NCBI GenBank assembly: GCA_905204385.1
Contig: CAJKZL010000192.1
Location: 1-6,406, forward strand
DNA: 6,406 nucleotides
Source of the DNA: an uncultured Odoribacter sp.
GTDB taxonomy: Bacteria > Bacteroidota > Bacteroidia > Bacteroidales > Marinifilaceae
Reading direction: 5' to 3'
Shown here: positions 1 through 6,041 of the stretch, piece by piece
Layout: each line of letters opens with the position of its first letter
Position numbering within the stretch: position 1 is the first letter of the stretch
Translations under genes and position numbers: made by a program
Notes under the pieces: model-generated
Seen by the model: the letters and a program-made list of their open reading frames with translations, nothing else
Told to the model about the DNA's origin: nothing
The model's database searches: none

Positions 1-374
1 TAAACCGTAAACCCCATGTGTTCATAAAAACCTTTGGCAAGGGGATTTTGCTCATTTACCGAAAGTTTACATACGGAATAATTTTCAATTCCATACTGCA
101 ACAATTGTCTTCCTATTCCTTGTCCTCTGCTTTCATTTGCAACAAATAACATCTCAAGCGTTTGATTGGCGATTCCCATAAATCCTATCGGGTTTCCATT
201 TTTACATTCTGCAACAATCAAAATAGGAACACCACTCAAGGCCTTCGGGACATATTGTTTAATGTTATGTATTTCATCATTTGATTAAAATAAATGTGTT
301 GCTTTTACAGAGCTTTCCCATACACATAACAGTTTTTCAAACAATGACGGATAATGAATAGAGTTACGATAAGC
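1..374 (-). pseudogene. GNAT-family N-acetyltransferase remnant (partial at window edge)
   Basis: Reading the minus strand gives a GNAT-like protein. An N-terminal part contains VWESSVKATHLF, the usual opening of small GNAT enzymes. Then follow NDEIHNIKQYVPKAL, the central FMGI and LEMLFV strands, the acetyl-CoA-binding loop RGQGIGRQLL, and NEQNPLAKGFYEHMGF at the window edge. GNAT enzymes move an acetyl group from acetyl-CoA to an amine; the substrate here is unknown. Two lesions are visible. A TAA at 285-287 interrupts the frame right after THLF, where relatives normally have a hydrophobic residue (TTA to TAA would explain it). No ATG lies in frame between that stop and the next upstream stop at 408-410. 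Both halves stay in the same frame, so a substitution rather than an indel made the internal stop. The 3' end lies outside the window. The segment is visibly AT-richer than the cobalamin genes, which suggests a separate origin. Confidence 0.82.
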
Positions 375-499
375 AGCACATGGCGATGGGAGGGCAAAAG
401 TTGTGGTTTATGTGATTTTCACCATGTTTAAGTGACTCAATCGATGAAGGACCTATAATACAAGTCATCTTTAAGAAAAGATTTTATCCTGAATTTATA

Positions 500-507
500 T
501 ATCTTTA
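500..507 (+). promoter_or_regulatory. Possible -7 box for cobU
   Basis: TATCTTTA resembles the Bacteroidota -7 element TAnnTTTG with a last-base mismatch and lies about 20 bases before the cobU ATG. No TTTG is found at the expected distance upstream, so this is weak. The stretch 375-528 holds no gene; besides this box I see only short inverted repeats, for example GTGA-TTT-TCAC near 411-421, and no riboswitch-like conserved boxes. Confidence 0.25.
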
Positions 508-528
508 CCTCATCAAAAAAAACAATCC

Positions 529-1047
529 ATGCCGAAACGAATCATACTGGTAACCGGAGGACAAAGGTCCGGAAAAAGCGGTTTTGCACAACGACTGGCG
601 CTCAGTCTTTCGGAGACTCCTGTTTATCTCGCCACTTCAAGGATTTGGGACGAGGAGTACCGGAAACGGATAGAACGCCACCAAAGAGAAAGGGGGCCCC
701 AATGGACCAATATCGAAGAGGAAAAACAACTCAGCCTCCACCGACTCGAAGGGCGGGTAGTTGTCATCGATTGCCTGACCTTGTGGGCGACTAACTTTTT
801 CTTCGACAATGAATCGGAGGTGGAGAAATCATTGGAAGAATTGAAGAAAGAATTCGACCGCTTTACGGATCAGGATGCAACTTTTATTTTCGTCACCAAT
901 GAAATAGGGATGGGAGGGATAGCCGAGAATACTATCCAACGCCGCTTTTCCGATCTCCAGGGCTGGATGAATCAGTATGTTGCGGGGAAAGCGGACGAGG
1001 TGGTGCTGCTGGTGGCGGGGATTCCGGTGAGGGTGAAGGGGGAGTAG
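529..1047 (+). CDS. cobU: Adenosylcobinamide kinase / adenosylcobinamide-phosphate guanylyltransferase
   Basis: CobU phosphorylates adenosylcobinamide and then transfers GMP to give adenosylcobinamide-GDP, the activated corrinoid for CobS; it acts in the cytoplasm. The 172-residue length fits the family. The P-loop GGQRSGKS is at residues 10-17. The segment RIERHQRERGPQW contains His51, which aligns with the histidine guanylylated in the Salmonella enzyme (His46, known from that enzyme). DCLTLWATN (81-89) is the Walker B-like stretch. The C-terminal half has the family signature TNEIGMGG, ENTIQRRF and ADEVVLLVAGIPVRVK. The ATG at 529 puts the P-loop at the usual distance from the N terminus; there is no Shine-Dalgarno motif. 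It is the first gene of the cobU-cobT-cobS-cobC cluster. Its TAG stop is the first triplet of a heptamer repeat array that fills much of the spacer to cobT. Confidence 0.96.
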   Translation: MPKRIILVTGGQRSGKSGFAQRLALSLSETPVYLATSRIWDEEYRKRIERHQRERGPQWTNIEEEKQLSLHRLEGRVVVIDCLTLWATNFFFDNESEVEKSLEELKKEFDRFTDQDATFIFVTNEIGMGGIAENTIQRRFSDLQGWMNQYVAGKADEVVLLVAGIPVRVKGE

Positions 1048-1111
1048 AGATGATAGATTAGAGATGAGGGTTTAAAGTTGATAGTTTAAAGTTTAGGGTT
1101 TAAGGGAGAGG
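1045..1111 (+). repeat. Heptanucleotide tandem array beginning at the cobU stop codon
   Basis: The cobU stop TAG (1045-1047) opens the unit TAGAGAT. GATAGAT (1052-1058) and a second TAGAGAT (1059-1065) follow, then four bases GAGG. Next come five units of form GTTTAAA at 1070-1104; the second is GTTGATA and the last two end AGG and AAG. The purine run continues with roughly seven-base spacing (GGAGAGG, 1105-1111) and then as plain A/G-rich sequence to about 1161. Each unit up to 1104 contains TAA, TAG or TGA. No reading frame crosses this stretch. Units are degenerate, so the right boundary is approximate. Confidence 0.75.
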
Positions 1112-1191
1112 GAAGAAGGAGGAGATAAGAAAAGGAAGAAAAGAGGAGAAAAAGGGGAAGGTTATTGATAAGATGTTAAATATATATTCCG

Positions 1192-2229
1192 ATGAAAAAA
1201 TTTGATATTAAACGGCCGGATAAAGCCATTGTACCTGCTTTGCAGGATAAGATCGACAATCTGACTAAACCGAAAGGTTCTTTAGGCCGGCTGGAATCGC
1301 TGGCCGTTCAGATCGGGACGATTCAACAGAGTTTGTCTCCGGCATTGCATACCCCGCAAAATATTGTTTTTGCCGCCGACCATGGCATTGTCGTCGAAGG
1401 GGTGAGTTTTTCCGCTCCTGAAGTGACAGCCCAGCAAATCTACAATTTTCTGAAAGGAGGAGCGGGGATCAATATGTTTGCCCGTCAGCACGGTTTTATT
1501 CTCAAAGTGGTGGATTGCGGCGTAAATGCCGATTTTGAAAAGATGCCGGGTTTGATTAACCGGAAAATAAGAAAAAGCACCGATAATTATCTTTACGGTC
1601 CGGCCATGACCCCCGAAGAGATGGAGCGTGCCATTGCGATAGGGGCAGAAATGGTGGAACTCGCCTGCCAGGAAGGCACCAACATCATCAGTTTCGGCGA
1701 ACTGGGAATGGCGAATACTTCTTCCTCCTCGGTGTGGATGTCCTATTTTACAGGCATTCCTTTGAAGGAGTGTGTCGGAGCAGGCAGCGGATTGGACGAC
1801 CGGGGAATAGCACACAAATACGATGTGCTGAAGCGGGCGATGGACAATTACGGAGGAAACGGAACCCCGGAAGATATACTGCGTTGGTTCGGAGGGTTCG
1901 AAATGGTTGCGGCCGTCGGGGGAATGTTGCAAGCTGCTGAACTGGGGATGACCATCATCATCGACGGTTTCATTATGACCAATTGTGTGTTGGCTGCCAG
2001 CAAACTTTATCCCGAAGTGCTGGAGTATTGCATTTTCGGCCACCAAGGCGACGAGGCCGGTCATAAGCTGGTGCTGGAATCCTTGAATGCCCGGCCACTG
2101 CTGAACCTGGGATTGCGTTTAGGAGAAGGAACGGGTGCGATATGCGCCTATCCCATCATCCAATCAGCCATCCGCATGATCAACGAAATGAATAGTTTTA
2201 AACAAGCTGCCGTCACCAAATATTTTTAA
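1192..2229 (+). CDS. cobT: Nicotinate-nucleotide--dimethylbenzimidazole phosphoribosyltransferase
   Basis: CobT transfers the phosphoribosyl group of nicotinate mononucleotide to 5,6-dimethylbenzimidazole (or another lower base), giving alpha-ribazole 5'-phosphate for the nucleotide loop of cobalamin. The 345-residue length is normal. Visible family motifs are [12 protein letters not shown] (24-35), FAADHGIV (60-67), [12 protein letters not shown] (169-180, Glu170), [10 protein letters not shown] (196-205), the segment [13 protein letters not shown] (238-250), GHQGDEAGH (283-291) and [10 protein letters not shown] (307-316). Glu312 aligns with the catalytic base of the Salmonella enzyme (Glu317). 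The serine run after GELGMANT replaces the more common TPA-type stretch; I take this as lineage variation. The ATG at 1192 follows an AT-rich tract without a Shine-Dalgarno motif. The gene is 144 bases after cobU and 58 bases before cobS. Confidence 0.97.
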   Translation: MKKFDIKRPDKAIVPALQDKIDNLTKPKGSLGRLESLAVQIGTIQQSLSPALHTPQNIVFAADHGIVVEGVSFSAPEVTAQQIYNFLKGGAGINMFARQHGFILKVVDCGVNADFEKMPGLINRKIRKSTDNYLYGPAMTPEEMERAIAIGAEMVELACQEGTNIISFGELGMANTSSSSVWMSYFTGIPLKECVGAGSGLDDRGIAHKYDVLKRAMDNYGGNGTPEDILRWFGGFEMVAAVGGMLQAAELGMTIIIDGFIMTNCVLAASKLYPEVLEYCIFGHQGDEAGHKLVLESLNARPLLNLGLRLGEGTGAICAYPIIQSAIRMINEMNSFKQAAVTKYF

Positions 2230-2287
2230 CAACCTGGCAATAAGCAATTATCGCCTCTATTATAAGATACAAAATCATCGAAGCCCT

Positions 2288-3037
2288 ATGAAATCTTTTT
2301 TAGCTGCTTTTGTCCTGTTCACCCGCCTTCCGGTCTGGAAGCTCGTCACCGTAGAAAAAAAAGATTACGCCGGCATTTTGTTGTATTGGCCATTGGTGGG
2401 CTTTCTCACCGGCTCGGTTACCTGGGGCAGCATGACGCTCTTCGCCATGGCGATGCCTTTGTTGCCCGCTTGCATATTAGCCGTGTGCGCCCGTCTTTTA
2501 TTGACGGGTGCCCTGCACGAAGACGGGCTGGCAGACTTTTTCGACGGTTTCGGGGGAGGATACGATAAATCCGGCATTCTGAGAATCATGAAAGATTCCC
2601 ACATCGGAAGTTACGGAACCATAGGGCTTATCGCCTATTTCCTTTTGTATGTCTCCCTGCTTTATTCCTTCGGCTCGGCCGGCATCCCCGGCATCATCCT
2701 AGGAGCAGACGTACTCTCGAAACTTTGCAGCGCCATCATGATCGATACGCTGCCTTATGCCCGCAATGAAGAGGAAAGCAAAGTCAAGGTATTGTACCGC
2801 CACATTCATTTTTATGAATTTGCCGTCATGACGCTTTTTTGCCTTGCCGTTCTCTGGCTATTAGAAGCGCCTTTTGCCGCACTGATTCCCGCAGTGTCGA
2901 CCAGTTTCTGCCTGCGTCTGTACTTTAAACGGAAAATCGGAGGCTATACCGGGGATTGCTGCGGGGCAACGTTTTTGCTGACCGAACTCGCTTTCTATAT
3001 AGGCGCTTTAACGATATATACCCATAAAATCTTATGA
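2288..3037 (+). CDS. cobS: Adenosylcobinamide-GDP ribazoletransferase (cobalamin 5'-phosphate synthase)
   Basis: CobS is an integral membrane enzyme that joins adenosylcobinamide-GDP (the CobU product) with alpha-ribazole or its phosphate (the CobT product), giving adenosylcobalamin or its 5'-phosphate. The 249-residue protein has the family opening FTRLPV (11-16), the signature LLTGALHEDGLADFFDGFGGG (71-91) with the acidic residues expected to bind metal, then IMKDSHIGSYG (100-110) and, near the C terminus, GGYTGDCCGATFLLTEL (218-234). Hydrophobic segments lie around residues 28-55, 57-75, 108-129, 132-151, 178-210 and 226-246, consistent with a multi-pass membrane protein. The stop TGA overlaps the cobC start in ATGA at 3034-3037, so cobS and cobC are probably translationally coupled. 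Confidence 0.96.
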   Translation: MKSFLAAFVLFTRLPVWKLVTVEKKDYAGILLYWPLVGFLTGSVTWGSMTLFAMAMPLLPACILAVCARLLLTGALHEDGLADFFDGFGGGYDKSGILRIMKDSHIGSYGTIGLIAYFLLYVSLLYSFGSAGIPGIILGADVLSKLCSAIMIDTLPYARNEEESKVKVLYRHIHFYEFAVMTLFCLAVLWLLEAPFAALIPAVSTSFCLRLYFKRKIGGYTGDCCGATFLLTELAFYIGALTIYTHKIL

Positions 3038-3561
3038 ACATCACCCTTATACGACATACGCGCGTAGCAGTAGAACCAGGACTATGTTATGGCTGGACCG
3101 ATGTGGGCCTGGCACCGAGTTTCGGGGACGAAGCCCGGCAAGTGAAACAAAGCCTGGCGGGCAGGCAGTTCGACCGGATATACAGCAGTCCGCTTTCCCG
3201 TTGCCGGAAGCTGGCCGCTTATTGCGGTTTTTTATCCCCGATTGAAGACGAACGTCTCAAAGAACTGAATTTCGGAAGCTGGGAAATGAAAAAATGGGAT
3301 AATATCGCGGATCCTACATTACAGTCCTGGTACAAGGATTGGATTCATCAGCCTGCAGGAGGAGCCGAAAGTTATGAAGACCAGTGCCGGCGGGTAGCTG
3401 AATTTCTCGACGAACTGAAAACGAGCGGAATCGGCCAAGCCTGTATTTTTACGCATAGGGGAGTCATTGCCTGCGCCATGGTATATGCAGGAATCTGTTC
3501 TATCGGGGACTCTTTCAGCTTTGAAGTAGACTATGGAAGTCTAAACAGAATTGTTATATAA
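3034..3561 (+). CDS. cobC: Probable alpha-ribazole-5'-phosphate phosphatase (histidine phosphatase family)
   Basis: This 175-residue protein belongs to the histidine phosphatase (phosphoglycerate-mutase-like) fold. The phospho-accepting motif is LIRHT (5-9) with Arg7 and His8; Thr replaces the usual Gly after the histidine. Further expected pocket residues are Arg56 in IYSSPLSRCRKLA, Glu77 in LKELNFGSWE, and His141 in FTHRGV, so both catalytic histidines are present. CobC removes the 5'-phosphate from alpha-ribazole phosphate or from adenosylcobalamin phosphate in the last stage of cobalamin synthesis. The fold alone does not fix the substrate; the assignment rests mainly on the four-base overlap with cobS and the position after cobU and cobT. 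I see no convincing terminator directly after the TAA. Confidence 0.88.
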   Translation: MNITLIRHTRVAVEPGLCYGWTDVGLAPSFGDEARQVKQSLAGRQFDRIYSSPLSRCRKLAAYCGFLSPIEDERLKELNFGSWEMKKWDNIADPTLQSWYKDWIHQPAGGAESYEDQCRRVAEFLDELKTSGIGQACIFTHRGVIACAMVYAGICSIGDSFSFEVDYGSLNRIVI

Positions 3562-3595
3562 AAAAACAATCAATATTGAAATATTTTCACTTTAT

Positions 3596-3626
3596 TTTGG
3601 AATATTGTTAAAATTATTTATATTTG
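3596..3626 (+). promoter_or_regulatory. Bacteroidota-type promoter (-33 TTTG / -7 TAnnTTTG)
   Basis: TTTG at 3596-3599 and TATATTTG at 3619-3626 are separated by 19 bases, matching the published Bacteroides -33/-7 consensus and spacing. Transcription would begin near 3631-3634. The -33 box sits in the loop of an inverted repeat, CAATATT at 3571-3577 with AATATTG at 3601-3607. The promoter would drive the unknown gene at 3794 separately from the cobalamin cluster, with a leader of about 160 bases. Confidence 0.65.
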
Positions 3627-3656
3627 CATTGTCCTATATATTTCATCGAAACCACT

Positions 3657-3689
3657 ATGAAAAACAGCTTGGGTTTGTCTTACAGATGA
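3657..3689 (+). CDS. Possible 10-residue leader ORF
   Basis: An ATG at 3657 opens MKNSLGLSYR, ending at TGA 3687-3689, inside the predicted leader of the gene at 3794. A second tiny frame (ATG at 3686, MTNML, stop at 3701-3703) overlaps that stop. The peptide has no run of one amino acid that would suggest classical attenuation. Short ORFs like this arise by chance, so I give it low confidence; alternatively it marks an eroded upstream start. Confidence 0.2.
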   Translation: MKNSLGLSYR

Positions 3690-3793
3690 CAAATATGCTG
3701 TAAAGCATCGTGCCGACCCTTCAACCTGGATATACAGGACAACGGGTAAGGCGGAACCGTTCATTTTCCTGCCTGCAACAAAACTTTTTGAAT

Positions 3794-4417
3794 ATGAAAC
3801 TTCAGGATGATCATCGGTCAGGGAAAGCGGAAGACTCTGGATTTTCCCGGCAAGCCCCAGACGGCTTTTACCTATCTACAGGCGATAAAACGATCGGAAA
3901 TCTTTCGTTGGCGGAATTAAAAAGATTATTCGTGCTGTTGGATCAGTTGCCTGAACGATTAGCCGCTGCGCAACAACAGACGGAGATGGAAGAAGAAGAG
4001 ATAGTCATGCAAGAAGATACCATCGTATGCGAAGACGAGGCTACCGCAACTTTTTATTCCATTTATAGCGATACTTGTGAAATCCAGATGGCCACTTATC
4101 CCCAAATTCAGAAAATGGCGGAAACCTTGCAGACGTTTTTAGACCGATGCCGCAAATTTAAAGGCCCTGAAAAACAGGTTTCACCCGACCCGGACTACCC
4201 CATCCAAATTTGGAAGACTCCCCCCGGCCAGCCTGAAGCCCCTCTATTCCCGGAGGCAATCTACTTCAACCGAAGGACTACACTTTCAGCCGGTCAGCAA
4301 GAATTAATCACGCATTACCGGTTTTCCATAAACGAACAATGCAGCGATTGGCTAACGGCTGCCCAACTGCTGACCCTCCATCGGCAACTGAAGGCTTTCC
4401 TGAAAGATCACCCCTAA
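3794..4417 (+). CDS. Uncharacterised 207-residue protein with three similar modules
   Basis: I do not recognise this family. The protein has no signal peptide or membrane segment and is probably cytoplasmic. Three segments look alike: residues 25-52 (FYLSTGDKT...LDQL), 87-116 (FYSIYSDTC...QTFL) and 175-203 (YRFSINEQC...KAFL). Each begins with an aromatic, strand-like stretch, has an acidic residue then Thr or Cys nearby, a Leu/Met followed by Ser/Ala/Thr, and an amphipathic helix ending in leucines. An acidic, Gln/Glu-rich linker (60-83, with EMEEEE) separates modules 1 and 2; a Pro-rich linker (129-155) precedes module 3. I choose the ATG at 3794; a GTG at 3710 would add 28 residues that look non-coding. 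Its own promoter lies at 3596-3626, so it is probably not part of cobalamin synthesis. Function unknown. Confidence 0.72.
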   Translation: MKLQDDHRSGKAEDSGFSRQAPDGFYLSTGDKTIGNLSLAELKRLFVLLDQLPERLAAAQQQTEMEEEEIVMQEDTIVCEDEATATFYSIYSDTCEIQMATYPQIQKMAETLQTFLDRCRKFKGPEKQVSPDPDYPIQIWKTPPGQPEAPLFPEAIYFNRRTTLSAGQQELITHYRFSINEQCSDWLTAAQLLTLHRQLKAFLKDHP

Positions 4418-4570
4418 AGCGAAAGCCCAAAAGCCTGATCGGAATGTCCCCGATTTTGTCTCTCGTTATAGATGCTCTTTTCCGCCCGGATAAGAAAAGG
4501 GTGTGATTCCGGTCAGCCTTTACGTCTCCGGTAAAACCTCATGCAAATTCCCAGAGAGCCATCTCAGGGG
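4418..4570. terminator. Convergent-gene spacer with several hairpins
   Basis: This spacer lies between the plus-strand unknown gene and the minus-strand phosphatase-like gene. It holds four inverted repeats. ATCGG/CCGAT (4438-4454) is followed on the plus strand by TTTT and is the best plus-strand terminator candidate. CTCTTTTC/GAAAAGGG (4475-4501) gives eight pairs with one G-T. TTTAC/GTAAA is at 4519-4535. CCC-A-GAG/CTC-A-GGG (4550-4569) overlaps the minus-strand gene's stop codon. None has a long T tract, so two-way termination is plausible but not proved. I see no coding region here. Confidence 0.4.
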
Positions 4571-5088
4571 ATCATCAGTTCCACGACGGCAGTATTTTCC
4601 ATAATCGGTAAGTCTATCATATCCGAGGGATTACCTCCCCGGATGCAGGTCAGGAAAGCCCCGTTGAAGGCGCCAAGTCCTACTGCCAGCACCCCTTTTC
4701 CGGCAAACCGGGCCTTTAGAAATTCCACAAACCGGACAGCCCGTGCATACAATTCCTCCACCGATTCCACACTTTGCGGCAGGTGAGTCCAATCCACCTC
4801 CTCCAGGGTTCCCCCGGTATAGACGCCCCAATCCATTTCCCGCAACAAAGGAGTCGGAAGAGGCTCCAGGCCATGCTCGCGAGCGACAACGCAAGCCGTG
4901 TCATAACTTCGGGCCAAATCGCTGCATACGATGGCATTCAAATGCTCTTCGCGGAGCTTTTCAGCCAACTGTTGCGCCTGTTCCTGCCCGAGAGGGGAAA
5001 GGGTCCCCGGCAATTGCCCCTGCAAGACATGACGCTGATTTTCCAGCGTCTCCCCATGACGGGTGAGTAACAAATCGATCTTTTTCAT
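4564..5088 (-). CDS. Histidine-phosphatase-fold protein lacking the second catalytic histidine
   Basis: The 174-residue product opens with LLLTRHGETLEN, where Arg10 and His11 form the RHG phospho-acceptor motif. Arg60 in CSDLARSYDTA and Glu84 in LLREMDWGVYTGG match other pocket residues. Active members then have a hydrophobic strand ending in GHG or SHG; here that strand is VLAVGLGAFNGAFLTCI, with Leu138 (codon CTT) where histidine is expected. A single CAT-to-CTT change would explain it. The protein may be inactive, weakened or regulatory, or may use another residue. Its substrate is unknown; relatives include phosphoglycerate mutases, CobC and sugar phosphatases. I chose the ATG at 5088 because it places RHGE at the usual depth; an upstream TTG at 5106 lies inside a -7 box. 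A promoter and hairpins separate it from the flavodoxin gene, so it may be transcribed on its own. Confidence 0.88.
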   Translation of the reverse strand: MKKIDLLLTRHGETLENQRHVLQGQLPGTLSPLGQEQAQQLAEKLREEHLNAIVCSDLARSYDTACVVAREHGLEPLPTPLLREMDWGVYTGGTLEEVDWTHLPQSVESVEELYARAVRFVEFLKARFAGKGVLAVGLGAFNGAFLTCIRGGNPSDMIDLPIMENTAVVELMIP

Positions 5089-5103
5089 AAGGTGAAGTTT
5101 CTG

Positions 5104-5111
5104 CAAAAATA
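5104..5111 (-). promoter_or_regulatory. -7 promoter box for the phosphatase-like gene
   Basis: On the minus strand TATTTTTG is a full match to TAnnTTTG. Transcription would start near 5098, about ten bases before the ATG at 5088, giving a very short leader. The position 19 bases upstream of the box reads CCGG, not TTTG, so the -33 half is missing or strongly degenerate. Confidence 0.38.
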
Positions 5112-5175
5112 CAATTTAATATTGTAATTTCCGGATCAACCCTCACCGATCTTCTGAACTCTTCGCCTCACGCAA

Positions 5176-5216
5176 TTCCCGTCAGGGGAAAGTTGAATAA
5201 ACCTTCAAGGGTTTAT
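5176..5216 (-). terminator. Hairpins at and after the flavodoxin stop codon
   Basis: On the minus strand, ATAAACC and GGTTTAT (5216-5197, loop CTTGAA) form a seven-pair stem that contains the flavodoxin stop codon TAA at 5215-5213. A second stem, TTCCC/GGGAA, follows at 5190-5176. The T tract after either is poor, so this is a moderate terminator candidate separating the flavodoxin and phosphatase-like genes. Confidence 0.45.
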
Positions 5217-5824
5217 CTTTCCGTTTGTTTCCGGATTTCCGTCAGCCACGTGTCGATCCGATGCTCCGTTTTATCCGCTTCATAATCCTCATCCAAAGGC
5301 AGACCGATGAATTTTCCATTTTTCAGGGCCCGGGAGTCATTGAAAATGTAATCCGTGGGCTCCGGTTCACCGATCATTTCCCCGCCTATTTCTTCTATAG
5401 TATGACCCAATATCCCCATGCCATCGACAAAATTATTCGGATAACTGACATGGTCGCCCAAACCGACAATAGCCACTTTACGGCCTTCCAGGCGGATACG
5501 GAGTAACTGGGGAATGAAAGACGACCAGGGATCCTTTTGCTCCATTTCCCAGGTATTCCGTCCTAAAGTGGTACATTCCAGTACGAAATAGCGATAATCC
5601 ATCAGGTTCAAAGGTGTGATGTTCGATAGGACAAACATATCCGGCAGGACCGCTGCCATTTTTTGCTTGATCAGACGGGCAACTTTCTGCACATGCCCCC
5701 CTGAAGGCGCATAGAATATCCCCCATTCTTTTATAGCCTTATGCTCTTTGCCGATCAGATAATTCCCTTCGAGATCAGCTTTCAACCGAAGATTGTCTGT
5801 TTGATTATCCGTTCTGTTTTCCAT
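5213..5824 (-). CDS. Flavodoxin (FldA-like) with atypical phosphate loop
   Basis: The 203-residue protein matches flavodoxins, small cytoplasmic FMN-binding electron carriers. Visible family features are the first strand IFYAPSGGHVQKVARLI (36-52), the segment VLECTTLGRNTWEME (81-95) carrying Trp92 near the expected flavin ring, GRKVAIVGLGDHVSYPNNFVDGMG (starting at 114) with Tyr128, and DYIFNDSRALKNGKFIGLPLDED (from 158). A tail ending in RIDTWL follows, as in long-chain flavodoxins. Two things are odd. The FMN-phosphate loop, normally rich in Ser/Thr (like SSTGNTE), reads APSGGHVQ and keeps one hydroxyl residue. There is also an N-terminal extension of about 34 residues before the first strand. 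The next Met is residue 56, beyond the loop, so ATG 5824 is the best start. Partner unknown; the upstream acyl-CoA ligase hints only loosely at fermentative pyruvate/acetate metabolism. Confidence 0.88.
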   Translation of the reverse strand: MENRTDNQTDNLRLKADLEGNYLIGKEHKAIKEWGIFYAPSGGHVQKVARLIKQKMAAVLPDMFVLSNITPLNLMDYRYFVLECTTLGRNTWEMEQKDPWSSFIPQLLRIRLEGRKVAIVGLGDHVSYPNNFVDGMGILGHTIEEIGGEMIGEPEPTDYIFNDSRALKNGKFIGLPLDEDYEADKTEHRIDTWLTEIRKQTER

Positions 5825-5837
5825 ATGAATAGTACAT

Positions 5838-5845
5838 CAAAGTTA
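5838..5845 (-). promoter_or_regulatory. -7 promoter box for flavodoxin
   Basis: TAACTTTG on the minus strand is a full TAnnTTTG match, placing the start of transcription near 5832, only about eight bases before the ATG at 5824. No TTTG is found 19-21 bases upstream; the nearest is 28 bases away at 5877-5874. It is a candidate only. Confidence 0.33.
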
Positions 5846-5997
5846 ATTACAAATTTCCTGTCACTTCATCACACAAAGACGAAGCGTTTCCCCGAACAGA
5901 GAAGAAGCCGATGGACTTATCCCCAGATTCGGAGTGGCTTTTATATTCATACGGACAACCGACGCAAACGGTTTAGTCATCTTTCGACAAACCCAGG

Positions 5998-6041
5998 AAA
6001 AAAACGATGAACGACGAGCAGCCTCCCGCCCATCGTTCATC
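5998..6041 (-). terminator. Intrinsic terminator downstream of the acyl-CoA ligase
   Basis: On the minus strand GATGAACGA (6041-6033) pairs perfectly with TCGTTCATC (6014-6006) across an 18-base G-rich loop; one G (6005) and then seven T (6004-5998) follow. Stem plus T tract is the classic rho-independent layout. The left arm is itself one unit of the GATRAAN heptamer repeat found after the ligase stop codon. It lies about 110 bases after that stop. Confidence 0.62.

Noticed and set aside
360..528. Integron attachment site or cassette boundary beside the GNAT remnant
   Set aside because: GTTACGA at 363-369 does not fit the GTTRRRY core and no matching inverse core is seen nearby.
1045..1161. 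CRISPR array or insertion-sequence end
   Set aside because: Units are only seven bases, with no unique spacers, terminal inverted repeats or transposase.
1282..2064. A 260-codon open frame on the minus strand inside cobT
   Set aside because: It lies wholly antisense to a clearly recognised cobT, has no family features, and is explained by codon use in the true frame.
3710..3793. GTG at 3710 as start of the unknown protein
   Set aside because: It lies three codons after an in-frame stop, uses a rare start, and the added 28 residues look non-coding; the ATG at 3794 is preferred.
4541..5070. Several open frames antisense or out of frame over the phosphatase-like gene
   Set aside because: All are shadows of the 174-codon gene whose motifs are clear; none shows independent features.
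5089..5106. TTG at 5106 as start of the phosphatase-like gene
   Set aside because: The TTG lies within the TATTTTTG box, and the ATG at 5088 places RHGE at the normal distance from the N terminus.
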